Below are positions 14,704 to 26,604 of a DNA stretch of 64,000 bases, one piece after another. Source of the stretch: Halocaridina rubra (taxonomy: Eukaryota; Arthropoda; Malacostraca; Decapoda; Atyidae); assembly GCA_037179515.1 (NCBI GenBank), contig JAXCGZ010007561.1, positions 105,001 through 169,000 on the forward strand, given 5' to 3'. Each line of letters starts with the position of its first letter. Position 1 is the first letter of the stretch. The position numbers were made by a program, and so were the translations under genes. The notes beneath the pieces were generated by a model. That model saw nothing but the letters and a program-made list of their open reading frames with translations, was not told the origin of the DNA and did no database searches.

Positions 14704-15365
14704 CCGAACAGACAGACTGATTTTATAAATTTATTTTTTATTTTGCTTTTTAACATTGCACATGAAACCCGATTACCATTGGCTCGATTATTGAAATGAA
14801 TGAATCTTAGGCTGCACACAAAAATTTTCGCGCTAGAGACGTTGTGGATAAGAATTTTTTTTTTATTTTCAATATTAATTATGGTAACTAATATTTTCTT
14901 GTTTCCCATGTGGTAAACAATATTTCAAGAAATCTACATGAGATTATGTGGTAACAGACTTAAGAAATTTTGCATGACGAGAAGACGTGTTATTTAAAAT
15001 TTCATTTATTTGCGTGATAAGATTGAGTTTTAAAGCATTCGTGTTTTATATATCCGTTAAAGGGTGATACTTGTTAGGAATTGTTTATATTTCCTTGGGA
15101 TTTAGGAATTGGGAGAAAGCATATTAAGTATTTTTGCTTATAATTGTGTTTTATATTCAAGCATTGACTGCTCATAGATGGGAAGAAAAACTTTGGTGTC
15201 ATTTATCGAGCCTAGGCTAAGCCTTTCATGTGTCTGAGTTGTCACTTAAAAATAAATTTTCTCATTACTAGTAGAAATGTGTAATCTGGCTGCCTAGTAA
15301 GCTGTTAGCTTATCGTTGGTGTATTTTGCATAGGATCTGTGCCCTTTTGGTAACACTCCAGAATT

Positions 15366-15608
15366 TTACTTACGACATTTTATTTGTGGGTACTGCCATA
15401 TACGCGCTCATCCGCAGGCACGACCACTATACTGTACTTGTTCGTATTACTTACGACATTTTATTTGTGGGTACTGCCATATACCCGCTCATACGCAGGC
15501 ACGACCGCTATACTGTACTTGTTCGTATTACTTACGACATTTTATATGTGGGTACTGCCATATATGCGCTCATACGCAGGCACGACCGCTATGCTGTACT
15601 TGTTTGTA
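15366..15608 (+). repeat. 81-bp tandem repeat, three copies
   Basis: The unit beginning TACGACATTTTATTTGTGGG starts at 15371, 15452 and 15533, an exact 81-base period, with only a few substitutions between units. It lies in the retrotransposon leader. Confidence 0.95.
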
Positions 15609-15644
15609 CTCTCAGGCACTGGGTGCTAGTCGGTAAAATTCGTT

Positions 15645-15918
15645 GTTGCTCATTCCTTTCATTTGCACCATAACCGCAGGTACTGCCACATATTGCTGTT
15701 AAGCAGGCACGACTGCCATTCTGTATTACCAGTGTTTCATGCACTGTTTTGCAACATTTTGTTGCTGTTGCACTTGATTGTGTTGCTCATTCCTTTCATT
15801 TGCACCATAACTGCAGGTACTGCCACGTATTGCTGTTAAGCAGGCACGACTGCCATTCTGTATTACCAGTGTTTCATGCACTGTTTTGCAACATTTTGCT
15901 GCTGTTGCACTTGATTGT
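15645..15918 (+). repeat. 137-bp tandem duplication
   Basis: CATTCCTTTCATTTGCACC starts at 15651 and again at 15788; the two copies (about 137 bases each) differ at only a few positions. Its core, GGTACTGCCA followed by GCAGGCACGAC, is shared with the preceding 81-bp repeat, so both are related. Confidence 0.93.
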
Positions 15919-16112
15919 ATTTTGAGTCACTTTTATGGTGAGATTTTGAGATCACTTTTACGTTTAAGTTTGAACTGTGGTGTTGAATTTTTTTTCTTTC
16001 TCTCCTTGGTGTTGTGTGGTTCTATCATTTTTTCTTCTACTACTGTATTGTAGAGGTTGTTTTTTTTTGTGGTTGTTTTGGCACTTCGTTATTGACTGTT
16101 TAGGAAACAAAC

Positions 16113-16770
16113 ATGGAAACCATCAAAACATTCGATGAGGAGTGTTACCTGGACATAATGATTGCTAGGGGTGAGAGATACGGTTTTCCCCAAGACAGAA
16201 GCTCTTCGAAAGGGCTCATGAGAAGATGGTTGAGCGCCGAGATATGCTGGAGAAGAGAGCAAGTGATGAGGCACAAGCACAACGTGATGAGGCACAAGCA
16301 CAACTTGATGAGGCACAAGCACAACGTGATCATGAGCTTGCGCTTGCTCGGCTTCGAGCGGGAATCCCAGACAGTAGTCCTTTATCCGGAAATAGAGATT
16401 ACAGGAACGGGAAGCACAAGAGCCCCTCGCAGAACTTTAATCGTCCAGCTCCTCCTCCTCACACTCCTAAGCCTTATTACGGCCATGCACCCACACTGAA
16501 GAAGGATGACCCGGTAAGACCTAAGCCTCAGCAGTTCAGAGGCAAAGGCCATTACTCTGCTCCACCTTCCCTGGGTTTTCAGCCAAACTCTAAGAGCCAC
16601 CACGCTCCCTCACACAGCGGCGGCCCACATAGCCGTTTGGCCACTCACTCAGCCCATGTTGTGGAAACAGGGCCAGAAAGGGCCAATGAGGATAACGCCA
16701 AGGAACCACCACACAAACTTGCCAATGTGGAATTCATCGAACATGATGATCTGGAAATGATCCCAAAATG
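16113..16770 (+). pseudogene. gag-like region of the LTR retrotransposon, frameshifted
   Basis: An ATG at 16113 (context AACATGG) opens METIKTFDEECYLDIMIARG; the frame shifts near 16190-16225 into a second frame encoding a coiled-coil-like stretch with a three-fold 8-residue repeat (DEAQAQRD/DEAQAQLD, about 16264-16330) and a Pro/His-rich, basic tail (PAPPPHTPKPYYGH, PVRPKPQQFRGKGHYSAPP). The second frame then runs without a break into the protease. No CCHC zinc knuckle or recognisable capsid domain is visible, and it is shorter than usual Gypsy Gag. Identified as gag by position only. Confidence 0.6.
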
Positions 16771-17308
16771 CCTAGAAACCATAAATGGTGTGGAAGCTGA
16801 GATAGCCCTTGACACAGGGGCCAATGGCATACTTGTTGATGAGAGAATCGTCAGGGATGGAGATTATACCGGCGAAGTCGTTCGTGTGCGGGTGGCTGAA
16901 GGAACACCCCAAATATGACGCTGCTGTGTCATTAACCTGGATTGCAAATACTACAAGGGAAAAGCCCCAGCTGTGGCAATGATTGGGCTTATGTACCCTG
17001 TCTTGATGGGTCGTGCACTGAACCTAGTTGCTACTTTCCAGGCCGACCTCTACCATAAGGACATTTCTCGTTATAACTTCCCTCGGGGGAAGTCACATGA
17101 AGCCATTTCAGCAGCAACTCCTGGCCTCGATGCCAAGAACATGGACGATTCTCCGACTGACGCCGTTGAGTCTGCCGCAGTTAGTAAACGTAATGTGGAA
17201 CACGGAGAGTTTACCCCTCTTTTACCAGATGATGCACCTCTAGAGCCATTGAAGTCCCGTCCAGACTTTGCCAAATTGCAGCAAGAGTGCCCCAGCCTCA
17301 AACGCTGA
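16771..17308 (+). pseudogene. Retropepsin-type aspartic protease, stop-interrupted
   Basis: The frame contains EIALDTGANGILVDERIV (about 16795-16850): the DTGA catalytic motif of retroviral-type aspartic proteases. A TGA at 16916-16918 interrupts it, but the same frame continues with VINLDCKYYKGKAP and IGLMYPVLMGRALN, the expected flap and C-terminal LIGR-like strand, and an acidic linker up to a second in-frame TGA at 17306-17308. Both stops are one C-to-T change from CGA. The protease would process Gag-Pol. Confidence 0.85.
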
Positions 17309-18325
17309 ATGCAGCAGGCCACGGAGGGAAGGACCTTCACGGTGAGAGGAGGAGGCCAGATCACTTACGCCCTTGAAGATGGAGTACTTCGTAGGCATGT
17401 GACTATAGATGGCCACACCTTTAAACAGTTGGTGGTGCCCGCTTCGTTACGCTGCCAGGCTATGTATGTGGCACACCATTTACCTCTGAGTGGACACAGA
17501 GGCAAAACAAAAACTCGGCACGTCCTTCAGAAGGTTTTTGCATGGCCAAACATGTACGCCGAGGTAGACAGATATGTAGGGTCCTGCCTTATCTGTCAAT
17601 CCACCTCAACGGCACCGGTACCAAAAGTTCCCATGGGGATAACTAAGCTCTCAATGGAGCCATTTTCCAAGGTCGCTATTGACATATTAGGTCCTATTAA
17701 TCCAGCTTTGTCCACGGGGAAACAGTTCCCCCTGGTATATGTTGACCTGGCAACAAGGTACCCAGATGCAGTGCCACTGTTTTCTATCACAACTGAAGCA
17801 GTCGCTCATGCCCTATTTGAAATCTGCTCCAGGGTTGGCTTTCCTGAGCAGGTCACTTCTGACAATGGAAGTCAGTTTACAAGTAGGCACTTTGAGGCTT
17901 TCTGTAACCTTTTAGAAATGAAGCATATTCGTACGAGTGTCTATCATGCCCAATCAAATGGAGCATGCGAACGCTATAACGGGACATTGAAGCGATGTTT
18001 GCGCAAGCTAGTGATAGATATACCTAGGCAGTGGGACAAGTACGTCCCTGCTGCACTTTTCTCCTTCAAAGACACGCCCCATGACACTACTGGATACTCG
18101 CCTTTCGAGCTGATTTATGGTCATAAGGTCAGAGGCCCAGTAGAATTCTTGGCAGAATGTTGGGATTCACCTACCATCGAAGATGACGATAGGGACGTTC
18201 ATGAGTATATTTTGAGGTTTTTGTCTCACCTCAAAAAGGCTTGGAAAACTGCACAATTAGCCATTAAGGTCACCTGCAGACTGCCAAGCTCCTCTTTGAC
18301 AAGCGTGCGCGGCGTCGTGCCCTGA
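17309..18325 (+). pseudogene. Integrase (zinc finger and catalytic core)
   Basis: Same frame as the protease, after a TGA. HHCC zinc finger: H in AHHLPLSGH and the pair in SCLICQ (about 17470-17600). Catalytic DDE core: VAIDILGP (first Asp), VTSDNGSQF (second Asp) and GACERYNGTLKR (Glu), with the D-to-E spacing characteristic of retroviral integrases, then YSPFELIYG. This is the enzyme that inserts the DNA copy. Translation falls out of frame near 18275 by one base and the true C-terminus continues in the next reading frame. It lies before the RT, unlike most Gypsy elements. Confidence 0.93.
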
Positions 18326-19455
18326 CACCCGGAGATCGAGCTCTGTTGCTTCTTCCAACAGATACCCGCAAGCTAATGCTATGCTGGAAAGGACCGTACA
18401 CTGTGGTACACCGGGTGACCCCTGACAATTATGTGCTAAATGTTGATGGCAATAACCGGAAATACCACATTAACCAGCTGAAGCTTTATTGTGAGGACCC
18501 GGAGGCCCACAGGGATCCTGCGCTGGTGCTCCCAGCAACCCCTATAGATGCCCCCAGCATCAACAGAACCTCCGAGGCTGCAGCAACACAGGTGCTCCAT
18601 TATAGCCACCCCTTACTTCCTATATTGGAATACTCCACCCTTGCAGTGGAGACAGACTTACAGGAGTGGAGTTTTACGGAAGAAGCCCCTCTGGCCGCAG
18701 CCAATGCCCTTGCAATTGAAGACAGAAGCTTAGCTTTTGATGATGGTAAGGATCCTGCCATTCCCACACACCGAAAAGAAAGTGTGAGTAATTGCATTAT
18801 TAACTCCAGACTGCCACCGAGTCAACGGGAACAGCTGAATAAGCTATTAGAGGACTATGAGAACATCTTCAACGAGCTCCCAGGCATTACCACTACCCTT
18901 GAGCATCATGTCAGATTGACTGACCCAGAGCCATTTCGGCATTCCTATGGTCTTCCCCACCAGCTGTCCTTACGGCTGAAGGAAGATCTTGACACTTGGG
19001 TCCGCCTCGGAATAGTTGAAAAGAGCATTTCGCCTTGGTGTTCGCCGTTACTGGCAGTGCGTAAGCGAGATGGCAGTCACAGGTTCTGCCTTGACTGTCG
19101 TAAGCTTAACTCCCGTACCATCTTTGATGGAGAGCCCATTGCTGACGCCGAGCATATTTTCTCGTTGCTTTCTCAAGCCCGTTACCTGTCCAAGTTGGAT
19201 CTGGCCAGTGGATTTTGGCAAGTCCCGTTGAGCGAGACTACCAAGCCTCTTACAGCTTTTTCCACAATATATGGTCTATACCAGTTCAGGGTCATGCCTT
19301 TTGGTATGGTAAATGCCCCTGGCTGCTTCAGCAGACTCATGAGGATAGTACTACAGGATCTCGACAATGTTTCATGCTTTATAGACGACATCCTGGTGCA
19401 TTCTCAGGATTGTCATCGCACCTCGAGACTCTCCGCAGAGTTCTCACTCGTCTGA
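18275..19455 (+). pseudogene. Integrase C-terminal (GPY/F-like) module fused to reverse transcriptase N-terminal half
   Basis: One open frame links KRARRRALTPGD and WKGPYTVVHRVTPDNYVL (GPY/F-type integrase tail, about 18385-18440) to a 100-residue acidic linker, then the RT: LNKLLEDYENIFNELPG, VEKSISPWCSPLLAVRKRDG, RFCLDCRKLN, SKLDLASGFWQVPL (motif A Asp), FGMVNAPGCFSRLM and CFIDDILVHS (motif C, FIDD). This joins INT to RT directly and proves the domain order. A missing base near 19405-19412 throws the frame into a stop at 19455; the RT continues in the next frame. Confidence 0.93.
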
Positions 19456-20261
19456 ACCAGCATGGACTTCATTTAAAGCCTTCCAAATGTGAGATTGGTT
19501 TCACACAACTGCAGTATCTCGGCCACGTGGTTGGAGAAGGAGTCATGTCCCCTTTACATGACAGGGTACAAGCTATTAAGGATATGGAGAAACCTGCTAC
19601 TGTCACTCAACTGAGATCATTCCTGGGTAGTGTCGGCTACTACCAACGGTTCATTCCACACTTTAATACTATCGCTGCCCCTTTGCAGCAAATGACCTCC
19701 TCGAAGCAAAGTAAATCCTCCCCTGTCCAATGGACAGATGAAGCGGAGAGAGCATTTTTCAAGCTCCGAGAAGCATTGGCGGGTGAGTCAGTATTACAAC
19801 TGGTAAACCCTGATTTTCCATTTATCTTGCAGACCGACGCCTCAGACGAAGGCCTGGGTGCCGTGCTCTTGCAAGCCCGATCAGACAACTCAGCAGAAGT
19901 AGCTCCAGTGCGATATGCAAGCCGCAGGATTCGCCCTGCAGAGCGAAATTTCTCCACTGTGGAGAAGGAAGCTCTAGCTGCATATTGGGCCATAAAGAAA
20001 TTTGAAGTCCATCTGTATGGCCAACATTTTACACTGAGAACCGACCACCGACCTCTCCCATATTTACAGACTGCAGACAAGCTAAATCCTCGCCTAAAAA
20101 GGTGGGCACTTTACCTGAATCTTTTCAAATTCACTGCCCAACATGTTCATGGCAAGGACAATGACCTTGCTGATCTATTAAGTCGACGGTCGTTACCCTC
20201 AAATGAGGAAGCTGGTGCTGTTAGCCTAAATTTGACTAGTCAGTCAAGATTACTTCTCTGA
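19410..20261 (+). pseudogene. Reverse transcriptase C-terminal part and RNase H
   Basis: Continuation of the RT after the frameshift: HLETLRRVLTRLNQHGLHLKPSKCEIG, YLGHVV, and LRSFLGSVGYYQRFIPHF, the usual Gypsy RT thumb and connection. RNase H follows: LQTDASDEGLGAVLLQ (Asp), FSTVEKEALAAYWAIKKF (Glu), LRTDHRPL (Asp) and HGKDNDLADLLSR (Asp). All four metal-binding positions are kept. The gene ends at TGA 20259-20261 with no integrase after it and no envelope-like ORF downstream. Confidence 0.92.
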
Positions 20262-20883
20262 TGTGTTGTTTATTTTTTATGTTTATCTTTTATGTCTTTA
20301 ATACTGTACTGTACTTGTTTATTTTAGACTACAAACATTATTCCTAATGGAAGACGAAAAAGATGAAGAATAATTCTTTGATAGTAGTTTTATATTTCCC
20401 TTTGTGGGACTTTGAAAGCCAGAACATGGCGGAAACATTTTAGTTTAGTTTTGAATAGCTGAAACTTTTAAATCCAGTCGCCAATGTTAATGACGACGTG
20501 GTTCAAATTTTTAATTTGCGTGTACTGTATTTTATTTTTGTATATTATATTATTGCCTTCTTGCATGTGAAGCATTCATAAACTTAAATATTGATATTCA
20601 CTGATATCTAATTGTGATTTAATTTTCTTGAAATTTGAATTTGATCACATTTCTTTTATGTTTTGCATGTCATTTAATGTTTTGTTTACAAGACTTGTTT
20701 ACTTTTCCTAATAGTATGATATGTTCCAGTGGTGGATCCCATTCTTATTGTTTATTTGTTCTTTTCTATGAGAAGGATATCTCATCCCTCATAATAACAC
20801 TGAAGTCACCGTAACTTCCTCTGTTCTTTTTTCGCCTTCTGTAGTAGAATTTTGCTAAATCAATATTCTCTAGAAAGGGCCTC
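20262..20883 (+). other. Non-coding tail of the LTR retrotransposon with polypurine tract
   Basis: About 620 AT-rich bases without a supportable ORF. The last bases, AGAAAGGGCCTC before the TG of the 3' LTR, hold a short purine run (AGAAAGGG, 20872-20879) as expected for plus-strand priming. Confidence 0.6.
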
Positions 20884-22536
20884 TGTGACAGAGTGTTTCG
20901 CTCAAAGTAACCATAGGCTGTTAGATGCCTTATTAATTAATTTAGTAACTTAACTGTTATTTTCTAACTAAAAAAATTAATTCCCACTTCTTGACTTTTG
21001 CAAATTATGATTATTTGCAATTTGTATTTTAGCTTATAGCTAATTTTAAATATACCTTATTTACTCTTCTTGTACGTGTAGAAGTATAGCCCCGATATAA
21101 AGGCTGCTCCTATTTTTCGTCTGCTACGAGCCAAAAACATTCTGGAGATTGTTTACCAGTAACCTAACTTTTCATTATTATTCTCGTTTTATTTTATTTG
21201 CTTCCACTTGTTGCACCTAAAAAATACTGTCTCTCCCTTGCATCTCTGCTATAAATGCCTGCCAGGGACCACCACTAAAATAGTCCTTAAATTATATCAG
21301 AGCCAGTTACTGCTCTAGAAAATGTATCCTACAGATGAACTCACCAAGAGGGACAATGAGACGCCCTCTTTTTGGAGCAAACTTCCAAGAGGCAACATCT
21401 CGCCTGAGCAGTCTAAGTTTATTTCAAACCTTATTTACGTAGCATCTTCACAGGAATTCATCTAGCACAACAAGGTGAGGGATAGTGTATGGTAAAGCTC
21501 GTGGGTCAAGCAAATTGGTTTATTTTCGAGAATTAGTTACATTCGTTACTTGATAAATCTTATGGATTTTTATTCTCAGATTCCATTCCCATACACACGA
21601 AATTTTGTAGATTACCAAACTGGAATCTCACATGCCAAAGTTAATTCCTTAACCTGTAAATTACAGCTGATTTACATTGCTAAGAAGTTTCTTTTCATAG
21701 AATGTGATAAACGAAAATCTCATCCTCTGAAGACTGGTTATGAGCCCGTAAAAATCTATCTCTTTTCCTAATAAATTCTAATTTCATTTCACCTCTTTCT
21801 ATCATCGTAAATAAAGTGTTTTACGTCAAAAACTCGTCAATAAAGCTATTTGCTATACAAATTGCAAATAATTAAAAGGTAATTTTACCCTGTTGGCTTT
21901 GCAAATATTTCCTGTTAACCACAATTTAAGGAATACATACAGTACTGTATTTGTCTTGCTTATTTTTCATGTATTGTGAATATATTGTTTCCTTTAAAAC
22001 CAGTAAAGAATTAATGGTTTTGTATAATATTTTGGTAGCATAAATATTTCTGGTTAGCTGTGAATAACCAATATATTTTCATCCAGTAGAATGACATTGG
22101 AAACTCATTATATGTGTACTCATGCTTTCAGTTTCCCATTATAAACAGTGTGTCATTTCTGTTTCTGAAATTGCAGTGTCCTGTATTCTACTCTGCCTGT
22201 GTGACAGAGGTAATCGTCGAGTTGAGGCCAAAGTCTTGGCATACGTCCGTGATGCCGGGAAACTAAATCGTGCTCACCACCTCCGGGATTTGAGGCAGCA
22301 TTTCATAAAATTTAATTTGAGAAATTTAATTCAATTCTTTCAATGTCATTGCATTTCCAAAATTAAAAGAAAGTTGAATTCTGAGTTTCATTTAACCGAC
22401 TAATGGTAATAGAGATGGGGTGTTCAAGTACAAATATCTGTCCTGTCTGTTTGTGAGCTCTTAACCGACCTCGGTACTTTGAGTCCCCTTAGTAAAACAG
22501 AATCTTAACAACACTCTAGCATCCTAAACCCCAACA
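20884..22536 (+). repeat. 3' LTR
   Basis: 1653 bases, TGTGACAGAG...CCCCAACA, uninterrupted, and colinear with the 5' LTR once the CR1 insert there is removed. Shows the empty site (GTTACTGCTCTAGAAAATG near 21306-21324) of that CR1 insertion. Confidence 0.96.
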
Positions 22537-22541
22537 GAATC
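22537..22541. repeat. 3' target-site duplication GAATC
   Basis: Matches 11458-11462; followed immediately by CTAGCTAGC, the continuation of the Penelope-like 3' UTR. Confidence 0.95.
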
Positions 22542-22689
22542 CTAGCTAGCATCTCTCCCCACCTTTATCCACAGCTCTGTATTTATCAATTCATTTGTAC
22601 CTGAAGAGGACTGGAGTCCAGTCGTAATATATAGTACATCTTCGCTTCTTTTTGTGTTTTATTTATGGGCCTTTTTTTTTTGCTTCATA
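22542..22689 (+). mobile_element. Penelope-like right arm, displaced 3' UTR
   Basis: The rest of the right arm after the LTR element: CTAGCTAGCATCTCTCC ... CCTGAAGAGGACTGGAGTCC ... AAGCGAAG-complement ... GGGCC(T)n GCTTC. It matches the left arm 9904-10050 in reverse orientation. 704 plus 148 bases give a total arm of about 852, equal to the left arm (850). Confidence 0.93.
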
Positions 22690-22715
22690 TTGTGCTGTGA
22701 TATAACAGTTTATTT

Positions 22716-22717
<2 letters not shown>

Positions 22718-22811
<94 letters not shown>

Positions 22812-22816
22812 TACAC
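22718..22816. repeat. (AT)n followed by (AC)n
   Basis: AT dinucleotides to about 22796, then CACACACACACACATACACA to 22816, directly abutting the 5' end of LINE-B copy 1. Confidence 0.97.
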
Positions 22817-22829
22817 AGTAATCGAAAAA

Positions 22830-23342
22830 ATGAAAGACGTTGTGATGGAAAGAGCAAACCCACTCATCAGACAGGCACTTGATAAGGAGAAGACAGTGGT
22901 AATCTCAGGCATAAGCAAATCCCAGGAGCCAACATGGCAGGGGAGACTTGAAGAAAATAAAGCTAGGGTTGTAGACCTGATAAGAAAGCTTGAAGTAGTT
23001 TGTGGTCCTGAGGATATTGTAAACATACACCAACTAGGTAAATATTCGAGGGAAGGAAAGCCGAGACCAACAAAAGTAACCTTGGAGAGAGGGGAAACAT
23101 GTAGGAAAATATTGTTGAGAAAAAAAAGTCTAAAAGACCTTCAAGAATTCAAAGAAGTATTCATTAGACGATACAGAACACAGGAAGAGATGGGAAAGAT
23201 CAAAAACTTGTTGCAAGAGGCAAGAAGGTTAAATGAGGAAAGAAATGAAGAAGAGAAGAAAAATTTTCATTTCAGAGTTCTCCCAGACAAAGGGGAGATA
23301 AAGAAGATAATGACAGAAGATCAGGGGATGGGGCCTCATTAA
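22830..23342 (+). CDS. LINE-B ORF1, C-terminal portion
   Basis: 170 codons from an ATG 13 bases into the element. Sequence style (KTVVISGISKSQE, VVDLIRKLEVVCGPEDIVNIHQLGKYSR, KPRPTKVTLERGETCRKILLRKKSLKD, FIRRYRTQEEMGKIKNLLQEARRLNEE) is that of CR1/L2-group ORF1 proteins, with an RRM-like beta-alpha arrangement and a basic C-terminus, presumably nucleic-acid binding. The N-terminus is probably missing because the element is 5'-truncated. The frame is intact and its stop overlaps the beginning of ORF2 in another frame. Confidence 0.6.
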   Translation: MKDVVMERANPLIRQALDKEKTVVISGISKSQEPTWQGRLEENKARVVDLIRKLEVVCGPEDIVNIHQLGKYSREGKPRPTKVTLERGETCRKILLRKKSLKDLQEFKEVFIRRYRTQEEMGKIKNLLQEARRLNEERNEEEKKNFHFRVLPDKGEIKKIMTEDQGMGPH

Positions 23343-26162
23343 GATTGTTATACACAAATGCTGATGGATTAGCTGGTAAGGCAGTAGAATTAAAAGATAG
23401 GATTCACAACAGTAAGGCAGATATAGTAGCAATTACAGAGACTAAGTTGAGTGAGGACATAAACAGTGTCACAGTTTTTCCTAAGGGCTTCAGAATACTA
23501 AGGGTTGAAAGATCTGAGAGGACTGGTGGAGGGATAGCACTGCTCATTAGTGAAAGGATTCAAGTTGAAGAAATAAACTTGGCTATAGAAAGTGAGTTCA
23601 AGGAATTTCTTGTTGATCGCATAAATACTGGGTCAGAGAGCATTATAATAACTGTTGTATATAACCCACCAAGGAACCAGAATAGGCTTGAAGTTTATGA
23701 GGAAAGTCATATAGGTACTATTGAAGTCATAAACTCAGTTGTTAACATGGCATGGGAAAAAACTTGTAGGATTTTGATTATGGGAGACTTTAATCATAAT
23801 GAGATAGATTGGATAAATCTTGACCCACACAGTGGTGAGGACTCATTCGGGGCAAGATTCCTAGATTGCGTATAAGGGAATTTCCTACACCAACATGTAA
23901 TGGAACCAACAAGGGCCAGGGGTGGGGATGAGCCAGCACTACTTGATCTAGTATTCACAGATAATGTGTTGAATATTGAAAAAATTGAGTATGAACCACC
24001 AATTGGAAAGAGTGACCACTGTGTGTTGTTGATGGAGTATATCACTGAAGATATTCTGCCTGAGAGTAGAGGCACTGACGACATGAGGAGGAACTATCCG
24101 AAAGGAGATTACATCAAAATAAATGAGCTTTTTGTAGCTATTGACTGGAGAACCTTATTTTACAACAAATCTGTACAAGAAATGTATGACATTTTTTGTG
24201 AGAAATATGGGAAAATAGTAGATTGCTGCATACCTGTCACCAAAGTAGGTGTAATTCATGCCAGAGAGAAATGGTTCGATAATGGGTGTAAAAGAGCTAA
24301 GGAGTGGAGAGACAAATGCTGGAAAAAGGTATAGGAGGAGAAAAAACATAAATGCCTGGCAAACCTACAAAAGAGCAAGAAAACCTAAGTAAAAGGAGAG
24401 AGGCAGAGAGAGACTATGAGAGGGACATCACCAGGAAGGCTAAAGAAAATTCCAAGCTTGTCCACAGCTTTATCAGAGGAAAACTGAAGGTAAAAGAACA
24501 GGTTTTAAGGCTAAAGAGAGCGGATGGAAGCATCACTGAGACGGATGAAGAGATCTGCAAAGAATTGAACAAGGAGTTTCAGTCAGTATTTACAGTAGAA
24601 AATACCTCACCCCCTCAGATTGCAGAGATAGAGGCTCAAGGGCCGGTATTAGAGAACATCAACCTTACAGCCACAGAGGTATGCAAAGCGCTGATGGATT
24701 TAGATGTTCATAAAGCTACAGGTCATGATGACATATCCCCTCATGTGCTTAAAAAATGCACAAACTCAATATCAGTGGCACTAAGTATCATATATAAAAA
24801 GTCACTGGAGTCAGGGGAGATTCCAAGATGCTGGAAACAAGCAAATGTGATACCTATCTTCAAAAAGGGAAGGAGGGATACGGCTCTGAACTATAGGCCA
24901 GTTTCCTTGACCAGCATTGTCTGCAAATTTATGGAGAAACTACTAAGGAAACATATCTCTCTTCACTTGGAATCCTTCAACTTTTTCTCAGTGAGGCAAC
25001 ATGGCTTCAGAGAAAGTAGATCAACAGTAACAAACTTATTAAAATTCTATGATGAGGTAAGCCGAATCTTACAGGAAAGAGAGGGCTGGGCAGATTGCAT
25101 ATTCCTAGACTTCCAGAAAGCGTTTGGCACTGTTCCACATGGGAGACTTATTAGGAAGCTGCAAGCAATGGCTAGAATAGGTGGAAATGTTTTGGAATGG
25201 ATAAAAACTTACTTAGAAGGAAGGGAACAGAGGGTTAGAGTAAGACACTCAGTGTCTGAATGGAGAAGAGTTAGTAGTGGAGTTCCACAGGGTTCAGTTT
25301 TAGGGCCACTTTTGTTCCTTGTATATGTAAATGACCTACCAGAGTCTGTAAATTCATTCATGAATATGCTTACAGATGATGCAAAGATTGTGAAGAAAGT
25401 AAAAAACGAGAACTATGGTAGAGAACTTCAGGAGGATCTAAATAATCTGCATGAGTGGTCGGAAAAGTGGCTAATGAAATTCAATACTTCAAAATGTAAG
25501 GTAATGAGAATGGGCGCAAGTGCAAGAAGGCCCAAGCTTGACTACGCGGTGGCTGGAGTACAACTTCAAGAGACAGAAAATGAGAGAGATCTAGGAGTAA
25601 ACATACTGGCAGATTTGTCTCCAGAAATACATATAAATGGCATAGTAAGGGCAGCATATGCATTCTTATCAAATGTAAGGGTAGCCTTCAGGCACATGGA
25701 CAAGGAAATGTTCAGAAATATTTATGTAACCTATGTGAGGCCAAAACTCGAATATGCAGCCCCCTTTTGGAATCCACACTTGAAAAAGCACATAGCTAAG
25801 CTTGAAAAAGTTCAGAGACATGCCACGAAACTGGTGGCAGAAATACGCAATCTCAGTTATGATGAGAGGCTGAGGGAATTAGACTTACCATCACTCGAAG
25901 CTAGAAGAGTGAGGAGGATATGGTGACAGTCTTTAAATTCCTTCATGGTTATGATAGAGTGGATAGGGATCGATATTTTTATATGGCAGGCTCTAGAACT
26001 AGAGGTCATAGTTTGAAGCTTCGTAAGAAAACTTCTTTGCAGGATGTAAGGAAATACTTTTTCAGTGTAAGAGTAGTTGATACTTGGAATTCGCTAAGCG
26101 AGGAGGTAGTTAATGCTATCTCAATCCATAGTTTTAAGGACAGGTATGATAAGTATCACTAA
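23333..26162 (+). pseudogene. LINE-B ORF2: endonuclease and reverse transcriptase, broken
   Basis: Endonuclease: LYTNADGLAGKAVELKDRI, VAITETKLSED (Glu), ILIMGDFNHNEIDW (DxN), GKSDHCVL (SDH). RT: VIPIFKKGRRDTALNYRPVSL, IFLDFQKAFGTVPHGR (motif A), SSGVPQGSVLGPLLF, and MLTDDAKIVK, where the usual FADD is LTDD. C-terminus LEYAAPFWNPHLKKHIAKLEKVQRHATKL and WNSLSEEVV. Lesions: TAA at 23873-23875 (shared with copy 3), an extra A near 24326 and a deletion near 24380, and a lost G near 25915 giving a stop at 25926. Not functional. Confidence 0.9.
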
Positions 26163-26248
26163 GTATAAAATGGAAGCGATCAGGAGACGGGAAGATAAAA
26201 GCTTTGGGCTCTTTCCCGTAAACACAATTAGGTAATTACAATTAGGTA

Positions 26249-26603
<355 letters not shown>

Positions 26604-26604
<1 letters not shown>

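Larger units (their letters stand above)
14704..16112 (+). other. Retrotransposon leader, non-coding, with two tandem repeats
   Basis: About 1.4 kb between primer site and gag start without a convincing gene. It contains an 81-bp direct repeat in three copies (15366-15608) and a 137-bp repeat in two (15645-15918). The open frame through the 81-bp repeat exists because 81 is divisible by three; it has no recognisable domain. Confidence 0.7.
11463..22536 (+). mobile_element. Gypsy-like LTR retrotransposon with integrase upstream of RT (Gmr1-like order)
   Basis: An 11,074-base element bounded by TG...CA and a 5-bp GAATC duplication. 5' LTR 11463-14680 (carrying a CR1 insertion), primer site 14686-14703, leader with tandem repeats, gag-like and protease region 16113-17308, integrase 17309-18560, RT and RNase H to 20261, then a polypurine run and the 3' LTR 20884-22536. 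Integrase C-terminus and RT share one open frame, so the PR-INT-RT-RH order is original and not a rearrangement. That order is known for Gmr1-type Ty3/Gypsy elements. Premature stops and frameshifts make this copy defective. Inserted in the right arm of the Penelope-like pair. Confidence 0.93.

Noticed and set aside
20262..20883. Envelope gene between RNase H and the 3' LTR
   Set aside because: Only about 620 AT-rich bases with no ORF of useful length, signal peptide or membrane segment.
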